Assembly (NCBI GenBank): GCA_958295665.1
Contig: OY282558.1
Location: forward strand, 37,469,045-37,533,044
Direction of reading: 5' to 3'
From: Tipula vernalis
Lineage: Eukaryota; Arthropoda; Insecta; Diptera; Tipulidae
Length of the DNA: 64,000 nucleotides
The position numbers and the translations under genes are program-made. Below the pieces are notes generated by a model, which worked only from the letters and a program-made list of their open reading frames with translations, was not told where the DNA came from and made no database searches. How positions within the stretch are numbered: position 1 is the stretch's first letter; every line of letters begins with the position of its first letter. Shown piece after piece: positions 1-11,000 of this stretch.

Positions 1-1
1 A

Positions 2-1706
2 CTAATCTTGACTGAATCAGATTTGTTTTCTTTAGAGGATAAAGAAGGTGCTCAAATAACGGATGAAGTACTTCAGTATCATATTCAATCTGGAATCGTA
101 CAAGAGAAGATATTTTATATAAGGAAATCTAAAAACAAAGGTGGGTTTCTTTAACAAATTATCAAATACCGAAACACTGTCGTTTATATTATTACTTTTC
201 TAGAATTAACCAAAGACGAACCAACCCAAACAGATCCTGTGGAAATAAATATAGGTATTGAAAGTGTTAGTGATGCCAGTAGTAGAGGAATATTAAGAAG
301 ACAAAATTGTTTTATTGGAAATTTTCCTAAGAAAGTTCAACTTGACCTCGATTTTATTACAAACGAACTCGAAAGGCATTTAAACCAAAGTTTATCAGGT
401 CTAAACATACTTAAGGAATACAGGGAAATACAGACTTTAAAAGACACAACTCGAAAGAGATTAATAAATTTAACCGTACAACATTTAAACGAAGTAAACG
501 GTCCCCATCCAACTCGTGAAGAAAAAATTAATTGGGCAAAAGCGCTTGCGAGACTGGTTAGCAATTTGTGTGGCGGTGATCCTACAAAATACGTAATATG
601 AGTCCACTTGCTTAATATTTGCCTAATTTTAATTTTCTTTTAATTTGTTAGGAAATATTTTATGATCCAAATACCAGGGGAGGTTACATCGGGAACCGAT
701 TAAAAACAATAAATCGAACTAGTTCAGGCAGTGGAAAAATAAAGAAATATATAGCCGAAGAAGCCATTTTAACTTCTCCAGAAGTACATGAAGACTTTGA
801 AGAAGATATACGGTTTTTAAGGAATGCTTGCCCCTCGGTGCAGAAAAACGAAATTTTTGAACGAATGGCAAAAACTATTGCCTTAAGATCATCTGGTAGC
901 CAGGATATATTGAAAAACTTTCCAAGATTCCTTGATACACCTGGATTTATAATTAATTATATTTTGTCAATTTCTAATAGGTATATTTTTTAAAAATTTA
1001 TTACAGATTCAACAAGACTTTAATTTACGATATCCGGAAAACTGTTACTATCTTACCGAAAAATGGCCTGAATTAAAAAAGAAGGTTATTCAACTTGGAG
1101 ATAGTTTTAAAATAAAACTTTACGATGACGAGATCAGCGATGAAGACCGTAAGTTATTTTTATTTTAAACTAATCAATTGTTACTAATACAAAATGTATT
1201 TAATATAATTTAAGGGTGGGACTTAGAAACTAATGCTTTTCTGATACTGTCTAAATTACTTCCTGCAAGAGGAAGGAAGAGTAGTTCTGCCGATCGAAAA
1301 ATTTCTATTATTAAATTTCATATGGTAAATTAAGCAACATTCTATTCTAAATAAGAAACTCAATAACTAATTTGTTTTTCATTTATGGCAGATTGGGAAA
1401 CCAGTACCTAATTTTAGTGAACCAGCCATCATTGCTTACGGTACTAATAAAGCGGCCATATCAAGATACACAATTGCTATAGATGCACAAGAAATTCCTA
1501 TAGACGGTTGCTCCTCACTTGTAGCATTTGACACGTTATTTAAGACATTTTTTGTCTTCGGATGCGAATACACTGATAGACATCAAACATTTTTTAATTT
1601 TATGGACCATTCGATTTATGAATTAAATTCAAAACTGCCTACTGCCAGAATAATCGATATTAAAAATCGGCTAGAATTAACGAGCTTTAACGAGGCTGGT
1701 TTATAA
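2..1706 (+). CDS. Copy A gene 1: multi-exon SAMD3-like companion protein (5' end outside window)
   Basis: Six coding blocks join in phase with GT-AG borders: 2-140, 204-592, 652-~951, 1007-1148, 1215-1324 and 1392-1706 (TAA at 1704). The product contains an RRQNCFIGNFPKK basic patch, a helical block ending near CGGDPTKY, IFYDPNTRGGYIGNRLKTINR-type text, FPRFLDTPGF, QQDFNLRYPEN, an acidic YDDEISDED stretch and a C-terminal block with FKTFFVFGCEY. From memory this order matches the unexplained vertebrate and arthropod proteins labelled SAMD3-like; that is recall, not a search. Gene 2 of the same element starts 39 bp downstream, so the two were probably mobilised together. Odd points: the phase-0 donor expected after 951 reads AT instead of GT, so splicing there is probably damaged. 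The block 204-592 also lacks an intron present at the same place in copies B and D. The first exon(s) lie left of the window. Function unknown. Confidence 0.72.
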
Positions 1707-1744
1707 TTATTTTTTTTATTTTTTAACCACATGTAAGTTGTATA

Positions 1745-4195
1745 ATGAAGTTATTTTGTTTTATTTGTAAGCAACTATGTAGTTCCAAAATGTATATTAG
1801 GCATTTAAGATTAATACATGTTTTGCATGAACAGAATACGACTGACTTATTTTGCGGATATGATAAATGTAAATTTAAGTTTAAAACTTTTAGTGGATTA
1901 CGAAAGCATTTAATTTACCATGAAAAAAAGGAAGTTTCAATTCATTCAAAGGAAAATATTAATTCAGCTTTGGTACACACTCCCAACACTAGCATAAATA
2001 TTGAACGGGACAAACCTCTAGAAATAAATCGTTCAGAATTATCTTTAGAAGAAGAGGTGTCAATGAATAATATTTCGGAACAATTCATCTTAGAAATGAA
2101 TAAATTAAATATAGCTGACACAAAAATAGATTCTATAGTACAATCAGTAACTACTTTTACCAAGAACATTTTAAATAAGTTAAAACCAATTGTTGAGGGA
2201 AAACAAAAATTAGGTTTGAGTATTCAACAATTTCTTGATAATCCTTTTAAAGGTATAAACTCGACATATAAGCGCAAACAACTTATTTTAAAATGTGGAA
2301 TTCCCCAACCAAAAGAAATGTCAGTATCTGTTCGAAGAGATAGATATTTTTGCAAGGAACAAAACACTTATGTATTTCGACCAAAAACGAATACTTTTAT
2401 GTTTATATCCATAGTAGAGACCCTGAAATTTCTTTCTTTAAATCAAAAATTTCTATTTCACATTTTCAATAATGATACTTCGGACCCTTCCATCATATTA
2501 AAACCTAGTGATGGATTGTATCATAAAACTAATCCAATTTTTTCACAAGAAAAATTCTCTTTTCAAATACAATTATTCTCTGATGAATTTGAAGCCGTAA
2601 ATCCTCTTGGATCTAAAACCAAAGTTCATAAAATTTGTGGCATTTACTTTACGATATTAAATTTACCATTCGAGTTAAACTCGCACCTTCAAAATATATT
2701 TTTAGTGGCCTTATGCTATGCTGAGGACATTAAGTCAACTGGATTTGGCGCTATATTACAGCCAATAGTCGAAGACTTAAAGTATCTTGAACATACTGGT
2801 ATTGAAGTTCAATACCTTGAAGAAACATTTACTGTAAAAGGTTCTATTTTATCAGTGGCTCATGACAATTTAGGCTCCAATACTTTATATGGTCTTCATG
2901 AATCATTCAATTCTAACTATTTTTGCAGATTCTGTCTCTCTTCAAAAGATCAGACACAACATTTGTTTTCTGAAAATGATGTTATCTTAAGGAATCCAAC
3001 AAATGCTGCTCAACATTTAGCCAAAAATGATTTTGGATTTAAAACGTATTGTGTTTTAAATGATTTGAAATTCTTCAACACTTTTGCTTCGCTAAGCGTT
3101 GATGTGATGCATGATTTTTTAGAAGGCATCGGCCAATATGAATTAAAATTATTCTTGATATATATGGTTAAAAAACAAAAAATTCTCACTGCATCTGAGC
3201 TCAATGATAGAATTTCATGTTTCAATTACGGACTTTTGGATAACACAAACCGGCCAAGTTTTATAAACCTTGATAAGCCGGGCCACTTGTTAGGGCAAAA
3301 AGCATCCCAGTTTTGGTGTCTCATCAGGTATTTTCCGATTATTTTTATAGATATACTACTTAAAAACAAAAGTGTTTTAGAATCAAAGTTTAGTATCATA
3401 TGTTCTCTTCTAGAAATTATACAACTTGTATTTTCTCCACGCATTCCTAATACTATGCTAAACAAATTATCTGAATTAATATCAACCCACCTGCAAAATT
3501 TTCAAACCGAATATCCCGATCATAAAATCATTCCAAAGCAACATTTTCTTATCCATTATCCACGAATAATTCAACAAATGGGACCGTTAATTTATCTTTG
3601 GACAATGAGATTCGAAGGTAAACATAATACCTTTAAACAGATGGCTTCCACTTGTCATAATTTTATTAATGTATGCAAAACTTTAGCAATAAAGCATCAA
3701 TGTTTTTATGCTAAATCATCCACTATAAATAAATATATTATTGAGGCTGAGTATAATATTGATGAAGAATTACCAATATCGGAATTACTCCCCGTACATG
3801 TGAAAGACACTATTATTGAAAAATTTTCATTGAATCCAAACACACACTTAATAAAAATAATAAAAAAAATAGAAAAGGGATTTTTGTACCGAACAAGTTT
3901 TTGTGTTTGTACCTTATCAAACTTTAAGAAAATGCCTGAATTTGGCAAAATAATATTAATATTTGAAGATGAAAATAAAATTTTTTTTGCTATTGAAAAA
4001 TTTAACACTCTTTTATTTGATAAAAATATTATGGGCTATGAGGTCAAAAATACTGGGGAAATTGAAATAATTTCTTTAGATCAGCTCACTGTAAAAAGTC
4101 TCTTTAAAATCCATAGTCCTATCAATAACAGTAAAAGTTTTATTATTCCAAAGTATATTATGTACAATAAAGAAATACAACAAAAATTATTATAA
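1745..4195 (+). CDS. Copy A gene 2: C2H2-headed putative transposase, 816 aa, intact reading frame
   Basis: A single uninterrupted frame of 816 codons, long for this region, begins 39 bp after the companion's stop. Residues 5-60 hold two C2H2-type fingers (CFICKQLC...HLRLIH; CGYDKC...HLIYH). Further motifs are NPLGSKTKVHKICGIYF near 295, a conserved AHDNLGSNTLYGLHES near 372, a Cys pair YFCRFC near 395, SVDVMHDFLEGIGQYELK near 452, and HFLIHYPRIIQQMGPL followed by LWTMRFEGKHNTFKQ near 615-630. The D in AHDN, the D in DVMHD and the E in MRFEGKH could form a DDE-like triad; this is inference. The same text occurs in uncharacterised fish and insect proteins and resembles animal CACTA/Tnp2-type transposases, but I cannot fix the superfamily from sequence alone. 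The open frame suggests a younger copy than C or D. The alternative is a host multigene family derived from a transposon. Confidence 0.75.
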   Translation: MKLFCFICKQLCSSKMYIRHLRLIHVLHEQNTTDLFCGYDKCKFKFKTFSGLRKHLIYHEKKEVSIHSKENINSALVHTPNTSINIERDKPLEINRSELSLEEEVSMNNISEQFILEMNKLNIADTKIDSIVQSVTTFTKNILNKLKPIVEGKQKLGLSIQQFLDNPFKGINSTYKRKQLILKCGIPQPKEMSVSVRRDRYFCKEQNTYVFRPKTNTFMFISIVETLKFLSLNQKFLFHIFNNDTSDPSIILKPSDGLYHKTNPIFSQEKFSFQIQLFSDEFEAVNPLGSKTKVHKICGIYFTILNLPFELNSHLQNIFLVALCYAEDIKSTGFGAILQPIVEDLKYLEHTGIEVQYLEETFTVKGSILSVAHDNLGSNTLYGLHESFNSNYFCRFCLSSKDQTQHLFSENDVILRNPTNAAQHLAKNDFGFKTYCVLNDLKFFNTFASLSVDVMHDFLEGIGQYELKLFLIYMVKKQKILTASELNDRISCFNYGLLDNTNRPSFINLDKPGHLLGQKASQFWCLIRYFPIIFIDILLKNKSVLESKFSIICSLLEIIQLVFSPRIPNTMLNKLSELISTHLQNFQTEYPDHKIIPKQHFLIHYPRIIQQMGPLIYLWTMRFEGKHNTFKQMASTCHNFINVCKTLAIKHQCFYAKSSTINKYIIEAEYNIDEELPISELLPVHVKDTIIEKFSLNPNTHLIKIIKKIEKGFLYRTSFCVCTLSNFKKMPEFGKIILIFEDENKIFFAIEKFNTLLFDKNIMGYEVKNTGEIEIISLDQLTVKSLFKIHSPINNSKSFIIPKYIMYNKEIQQKLL

Positions 4196-4250
4196 ATTGA
4201 AATAAATTTTTTTTTTAATTTTGATTTGAAATACTGAATATATGTGTAAT

Positions 4251-7200
4251 AAACAAACTTAATTTACTTTAACTCCAAATTGGGAAACTTACATTATCCC
4301 TATATAAGAGCCGATATTCCAATCCTAAAATTGCTATATATAAACGTCGGAGAGAGTTCTGCATTAACTATAGTTGGCGAACTAAACAAACTATTTTAGG
4401 AGATCAATTTTTATTCCGTAAAACGACAAAAATTAACTTTTAAAAGGAATATAATAAATCTCCGAAAAGGAAACACAATCAACAATTAAATGGTGTTTAA
4501 ATTTGTGCACTTAAAAAGAGTTAATAAATATGTAATCACTATTAGTTAGCTATTAACTCCGAATATACATGGACTCTATTGAACTCGTTTTCGGAGCCCC
4601 ATCAACCCCGGTTTTCTAAGAGTGTAGCTGTCAGAGCAATTTTTTTTTGGTCAATCGAATATTTCCAGGGTAAAAAAATTACACTTTTTGCACTGAGTGC
4701 AATTCAATTTGGTCAATCGAAATCCACATAAGTGTAGTTCCCGAATCATTAAAGCCCCAATTCCACTGTGAAAAATTGACTGAGCTGACTTGAAGTTGGA
4801 AGAAGACAAAAAAAAAATAATCCATCAGAGAGACAAAGACAAGCAAATTTTATGGATACTTCTTGACAGCAAACAAAAACATAACCAAGAATTATTTAAT
4901 ACAATTATGAATTAGTGTTAATTCGATTATTTTCACGTTTCAAAATAATCTAAAAATTTAATTATTATTAATACTCATATCAGAATTATTTTATTCAAAT
5001 TATTTCCGTCATAAAATACAAAATTAAAAAAAATCTTTCCCATAAAAATACCAAACAATTAAAATTATCAGCGTGTGCGAGAAATATTTTTCATCGGTAC
5101 ACAATAATTATGTACATGTATTGGTTGGACTGCCATAAAATGTTCTCGATTTGATACTTTTTTTTAATTTCGACCTCTATATGGGTATAGCAGCACAACT
5201 AGCTCTCGGTAGTAGATGACAAGAACTCCCCAACCGCCTTTTACTAGCCGGCAAACGTGCTGCAGTCATCGATATATAGAGCTACTGAGAGATTCTGATA
5301 GCGAAGTCGACAAAAATTCCACCAGCTAAGATATGACCTTTTCGTCGCATCTTGATTGAAATCAAGTCGCTCCGTTACAGTATTCTTATCTGTGACAAAT
5401 CTTTGTACGCATAAATTATCTTTAGAAACACGATTAAAATTATTTGGTGTTCAACATGTCACACCAGGAGATTTGTAGTACGTGGGCACGAATGTTACTT
5501 AGTATACCGTTAGGTATGGTATTACAAATTAACAAATTGCTAATGCTCCCAATTTCAGTTCACACAAAATAAAGTATGTACAACGTAAATTTTAGTTATA
5601 CAATCAATTTTCGGTATAATTTTTCTAGTATACGTTCTAAAAACAATTATCTAATTAAAATGCTAATTTTGCCATCCTTTACCCTATTTTGGTTCTATAG
5701 CTAAACATTATTGATAATTTGATAAAAGTACTTTGAAAATTTTATAAATTTTATTCCTAATTTAGAATTTATTGGCGCACGCTAATACGATTTTCCGATA
5801 AAACTAACGAGTTAAAACCGTAAAATAATTATAATTAAAATCAATAAATAAGAATAGAATTTAGGAAAGATGAAAAGAACATTCTTTCTTTTAATATGCC
5901 AACGGCATCTAATACATCTACAGATGCCTTGTACTTCATCATTCGAAAACTAATTACGAAACCTAATATTTTGCATATATCCATCCACATAAGGAAGCAG
6001 AACATTATTTAAATTTTATAAAAATCTTTATTTTTATTATTTGATTCTGCTCCTTTTCTAAGCATAAAATGCTTTCATTAATCATTTTAGTTTTCTGGAG
6101 CTTAACTAAATTTAAATTTAAATTTTTTTCGCCGTAAACAAGCACTATAAACCATGACCAAAATACATAAAAATTTAAATAAACAAAAAACGTTTTTTTG
6201 TTGGCCAACCTAACATGTAATTATGTTTTAAACCTTATATGATTCTGTATCATATGTGTATATAAAATTACCATCAGAGAGGAAAACTTTAAGATCAACC
6301 TCTTAAGACTATACATATATGTACATATTTATACATTTTTTATGTTCTCGTTTATATGTATGTAGCTAGTATGTATGTATAATTTATTGTTCTATGAAAA
6401 ATCACTAAATCATAAACAAAAAAAAAAAAAACTAAAACAAATGAAAAGCAATCTTAAGTCATTTTTCTTAAAACAAAACATTGAAATAAAAATAGAAAAA
6501 ATTAAAAAGCATAAATCATGAACAAAATGGGAAAAATTGTTTAGCTTGAGCATTTTTGAATAGTCTCTCATTCTCTATCTACATACCATATACATATTAG
6601 TTAAAAAGGAGATACAATTTTATTTGTTTTAAGGAAATGGAGTTAAGGAATGAATTAAGAAAGTTGTTATGTATTTAAGTATAATCTCAACAATGAGACG
6701 TGCGATGAATTGAAAATGGTAATTTGTTATGTGTGCGCGCGGATACGCGAATGTTTATTTTTGAAATTGATTTGAGGTACTCAATATTTATGTTACGAGA
6801 CAACTCAATATTTTTGTCAGGTACGGATTTTAATGATTACATCTTACTTTTGGTATCTTTATATTTAACCTATAAAAATAATCTGTAATCCTATTATATA
6901 ATAATTACTTTTTCGTAAAGTTTTTTGTTGCCCTAATTGTCCCTTTACAATAAAAAGTAGTAAAGTATATAGGGCTTATATCCCTTTTATGAAAACATTT
7001 AAATTAAAAAAAAAAAGTTTGCTTTAATATATTCCTAGAGTTACTTATACGTCTTTGGAAAATTAAATCTAATTTAATTTAATTTTAAATTTTGGTTTAT
7101 GAAATAAAATATTTTTTGAATTTCTATTAAGAACATAAACCAGATTAAAAAGCTTTTATTTCTGTCTAACTATATATGATTCATAAACAAATCTATATAA

Positions 7201-8650
7201 ATCCTTTTCATTTTCATCTTCCACATATGTATTCATATCTGTGAATGTCTAGAGATACAAAGTGACAATTTTTTAGAATTAGATAAACCTAGGGAATACA
7301 AACATAGGGAAATCGAATAGATAGATAGGAACAAAATGGAACAAAAGTGTTAATATATCAATTTATCTAAGATAAATAAATGAGTGTGTGTGTGTATACG
7401 TATTTCATAATACCACATATACACACAAAAAACCAAACGAAGGAAAATATAGAAAATCGAAAAATTATATAGAGGAAGTGACGGAAAAACAGGATAACAG
7501 GAAAAAAACACAATTTGATTTATTAACTTTAAATTATATTCTCATACAAGCAGCTGAATAAACCTACACACAAAGTCGACGATAAAATTATCTTATAATT
7601 AAGATGATTATGGATGTAATTAGAGAATGGGCTTGATGTTGTATTATTTTTTTACATTAAGCTATGTAAGAAAATGATTGATGTTATTGTAAGTATGTGT
7701 TGGGTTGTTAACAGGTTGTTTCAAATTTATTTGCGTCATCATGCATTATACATATACCTGGCCACCTTAAGAATATATGAGTTAAGTGGGTTTAAAAGTA
7801 CATATATAAATAAAAAACAGAAAATTGGAAGAGTTTTGGGATATCCGAGTTGTACGCACTAAACACATAAATTACTTTAAATTGCTCAAGATTTTTATCT
7901 TATAACGCATTCGAGGCTAAGAGCAGCATGAAGGGTGGAAAAAACTGCTGGCTCTGGATAAAATGTATGCTTCTTGTTGGTTGAGGAAAAAATTTATTAT
8001 TGTAAGTACATACCTATACTTCACCAATTATTGTCTGCCCTACTCTGGTTTTCCGGGGAAATTGCCAATAGGGATTTTTAATTTTTATAATTAATTGCTT
8101 TATTGAGTTAATTCATTTATGTATAATTACCAAATTTGACGATACATTTTTTTATTTTTTTCCTTTTTTTTATAATATAAGCTTAAAATTAATGCTTAAT
8201 ACTAAATCAAACTATTTACCTATTAAATTAAAACCAAATACCCGTGTACATTTCTGTTGTGGGTGCACCATATGCAGGCAATAAATATGTACAGAAGCAT
8301 TAGAGGAAAGTTGAGCAAGCTAGATAGCTATTTATAAACAAGGCTCAGGAGAACAGCTGCTTATTTAATTTGGTGTCCAAGAGATTTGCAGAGAGATCAC
8401 CCACTGACTGAATATCTGTCATTTAGTGCAGATGTTTTTTGGGACACTTTTAAAGTCCGAGAGGTGCGGCCGACCATTAAAAGTAAATCTAAGCGGTCTA
8501 TTTTTTATTCGCTGGATGATTAATTTTTGAGTCTTATTTGACAGGTCATACCAGGCAGGGGCTGCCTATGCTATGTTAGTATGGGTTGGACGTATAACTT
8601 TAATACCAGTAATTTGTTTTTGCTTTCCAATTGACTGTTATAATTTATAA
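4251..8650. other. AT-rich gene-free stretch
   Basis: No reading frame of recognisable coding content, only homopolymer runs and short simple repeats. At 4290-4400 there is a TATATAAG box followed about 75 bp on by a CGTCGGAGAGAGTTC segment, which could be the remnant of an LTR promoter, but no matching second copy or TG..CA borders were found. A near-duplicate TTTGGTCAATCGAA occurs at about 4647 and 4710. Nothing else was recognised. Confidence 0.5.
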
Positions 8651-8699
8651 CCGAGTACAGCTAATTTAGTGCTGCAAAAGCTTGCCTCTTGACATTTTG

Positions 8700-10200
8700 G
8701 ACATGGGAGGAGAAACCCAGGTTGGTTTGCAAGGTAATGTCAAGATACTTTGCAGACCTAATCACTTCTATGTTTCTAGTTTGTTTGTCTAACTTCTAGT
8801 TGGATAGAAATAACTCCACCTCTTAAAATATTCTTAAGGAATTAATTCATTTTAAGGTATTCACTACAGCTCATGCTGAAGACGGAAGTATCATTTGCAT
8901 AGAGCAGTAATTTAGTTTCCGGAACTGAAAAATTCAGGATGTGTGTAAGATGGGTCCCAAGACAGAACCCTGTGAAACACCAGCTGCAATCCTTGTAAAG
9001 CTCGAGCTCACACTAAAGCGGCGGTTTGTTAAATATGCTTTTATTATTCAGATCAGAACTGGCAAAATACCACCCCAAAGCCTTTCTATTTTTTAGCTTT
9101 ATGATTATGCTCTTTATCTCATTTGGGTCAGTGGAAAAAGCAGACATTTCTGACGTAAAATCAGCAATTGACCAGTAATCATGAAAAAATCCAATTCATG
9201 ATCCTGCCCACAAAATATTGACCCATAGTAGTCCGCAATTTTGTTTCAAACAACTTGCAGGTCTATTACGGGACTGTCAGTATCCTTCTGGGAAGTTGCA
9301 ACGATCTAATACAACTATATAGGTTCATTGTGTCTAGCTTTATCTCGCTCAAATTTTTACGGAAAAAATGTATTCCGATAATGTTGTTTTATCCTCTCAT
9401 GGATCAATCTTGTAGATCGGTTCACGAGGGTGGAACTGAATAGCTTCGGCATTTTACGATATACTTAGTTTCAGACTTTATTCATCCGAACAATATCCAG
9501 CGAAATGCCTTTCAATTTAGAGTTTCTAGAAGGCATAAATATATCCAAAGCCATGTTTACTATTTGTATGAAATTTGCTAATGGCACAGACAGCAACTCA
9601 AGCTTATAATGTATGAAATGCCTGTATCAATCCCAGTCAGCATTTTGATAGTCACGAGTGCTATTTTTTCGTCTTGCTACATGAACCCGATACCTTAAAC
9701 AATACTGGGAGATGATCCGAGCAGCATTCGTTGTAACTAGCATCTCAATAACATCAACATCCCTGGCCAGTATCAAATCTCTAACAGATAGTTTCCGAGT
9801 TCCCGTTGAGGGTGAGCAAATCTGAATATTATGTTTTTACAAAAATTATACAGATGCATACTGTTCTGATTTATACCGTGGCCATCCCATAGGGGTTGCC
9901 TAGCGTTAAAGTCACCACCTACAACAGTATAAGTTAGACAGAAATGTGATATTAAAGATAACGATCGTCCAAAAATAGATGGATATTAGCATAAACGATA
10001 TCGCTCCTAACAAAAAAGACCGTGCCACCAGATTTTTTGGTTTTGAATTTGTCCTATACACGAAGAAACCGACAAAAGCGTCACGATTTTCACTGACACA
10101 AAAAATGTAGGTACATAATCCTCCGGGAGGCCAGATTCTTAACAACATTTAATCTATCCATAAAGTCGCAACCGAACTACCAATCGACTCAAACTTCATA
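8700..10200 (-). pseudogene. Degenerate Jockey-like LINE (endonuclease and reverse transcriptase fragments)
   Basis: Read on the minus strand, two diagnostic pieces survive in order. An AP-endonuclease block sits around 9945-9860 with GGDFNARQPLWDGHG, whose GDFNA..P.W is the usual LINE metal-site motif. A reverse-transcriptase part follows: DPNEIKSIIIKLKNRKALG near 9130-9075, then after a deletion VSQGSVLGPIL near 8985-8950 and a YANDTSVFS relic of the YADD box near 8905. Stops and frameshifts break every frame and RT domains 1-4 are missing between the two RT blocks. The clade call (Jockey group) rests on motif wording only. This is an old, dead insertion. Confidence 0.7.
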
Positions 10201-10639
10201 TCGAACAACTGGTGTGACTTTGCGAAAAAGTCCGAGAATTTTTTGTTTGCACTTGCATGATTTGGATGGTTTGTGTGATTTGTTTAAGAGACACCCTGTC
10301 TAGGGTAATTTGACTGAAACATCCTTGAAGTACTCCTCCAAGCATTATCTTTAAAAAGCTTGTTCAACTTACCCATATAATTTATTCGACCTGGGCATCG
10401 GAAAAAACTGGATACATGACTTCAATGGTTAAATCATTATTTCTTGGACAGTCATCTGGCAAAATTTTTCTATACCCACAACACCCAGCTGAATGTCGGT
10501 ATTTCCAAATTTTATTTATCTATTGTTTTTTTCATCCTGTTAAAATGTTATGCACTACTATTGGTTTTTCCTCACGCGCTCAAGGCACCGTAACTAAGTA
10601 AGATGATGTTATCCGAAGTCCGGCGCTGCCTAAGCCTAC

Positions 10640-11000
10640 TTGAAATTTTTTGTTTAGATTCCTCGAATCAAGGGCAAAAGAAAAACACACGTTCTGCATT
10701 CTCTCCCTTATAGTCCGGACACTCGGGCATATCGGCGTGTCCGAACCCATGTAAGTGAGACCGAAAACATCGATATCCGGTCAGCAGCTGCAGGTAGGAT
10801 AAAAGTCAACTTCAGCTAGTTCGCGGTTCAACCAAGTATCTGTAATTGGTATGAGGATTGTTTGGGATCCGTTAGGGAGTGGCTTGCGTCACTCATTTGC
10901 CAATAGATCAATTGGTGTGGCACTACCGCTAATCGATATGCCGCATCATATGATACCGAGCGAAACACACGGATCACTATTAGCGCACATCGTCGGTATA
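10640..11000 (-). pseudogene. Fragment of an R1/LOA-type LINE 3' end
   Basis: The minus-strand translation around 10995-10915 gives ALIVIRVFRSVSYDAAYRLA, matching the LIRVxxAFRTVSxDAxxVLAG segment that follows the RT domain in R1/LOA-type elements. About 130 bp further on (10790-10665) a C-terminal zinc-knuckle-like block reads CFRSHLHGFGHADMPECPDY and then ENAERVFFFCPRF, again typical of the R1-group C terminus. The order is correct for one element on the minus strand. It is distinct from the Jockey-like relic at lower coordinates, because the 3' end of this element lies upstream of that element's endonuclease. Frames are broken and no poly-A tail or duplication was found. Confidence 0.65.

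Larger units (their letters stand above)
1..4250 (+). mobile_element. Copy A of the two-gene (companion + C2H2/DVMHD) element
   Basis: Companion and putative transposase genes lie head-to-tail on one strand, as they also do in copies B and D. The left terminus is outside the window. AATAAA-like signals at ~4200 and ~4248 follow the gene 2 stop. I could not identify a right terminal inverted repeat or a target duplication before 4.6 kb, so the right limit is only the end of supported homology. Confidence 0.6.

Noticed and set aside
4290..4620. Possible solo LTR after copy A
   Set aside because: A TATATAAG box and an initiator-like segment are present, but no TG..CA borders, no duplication and no second copy in the window.
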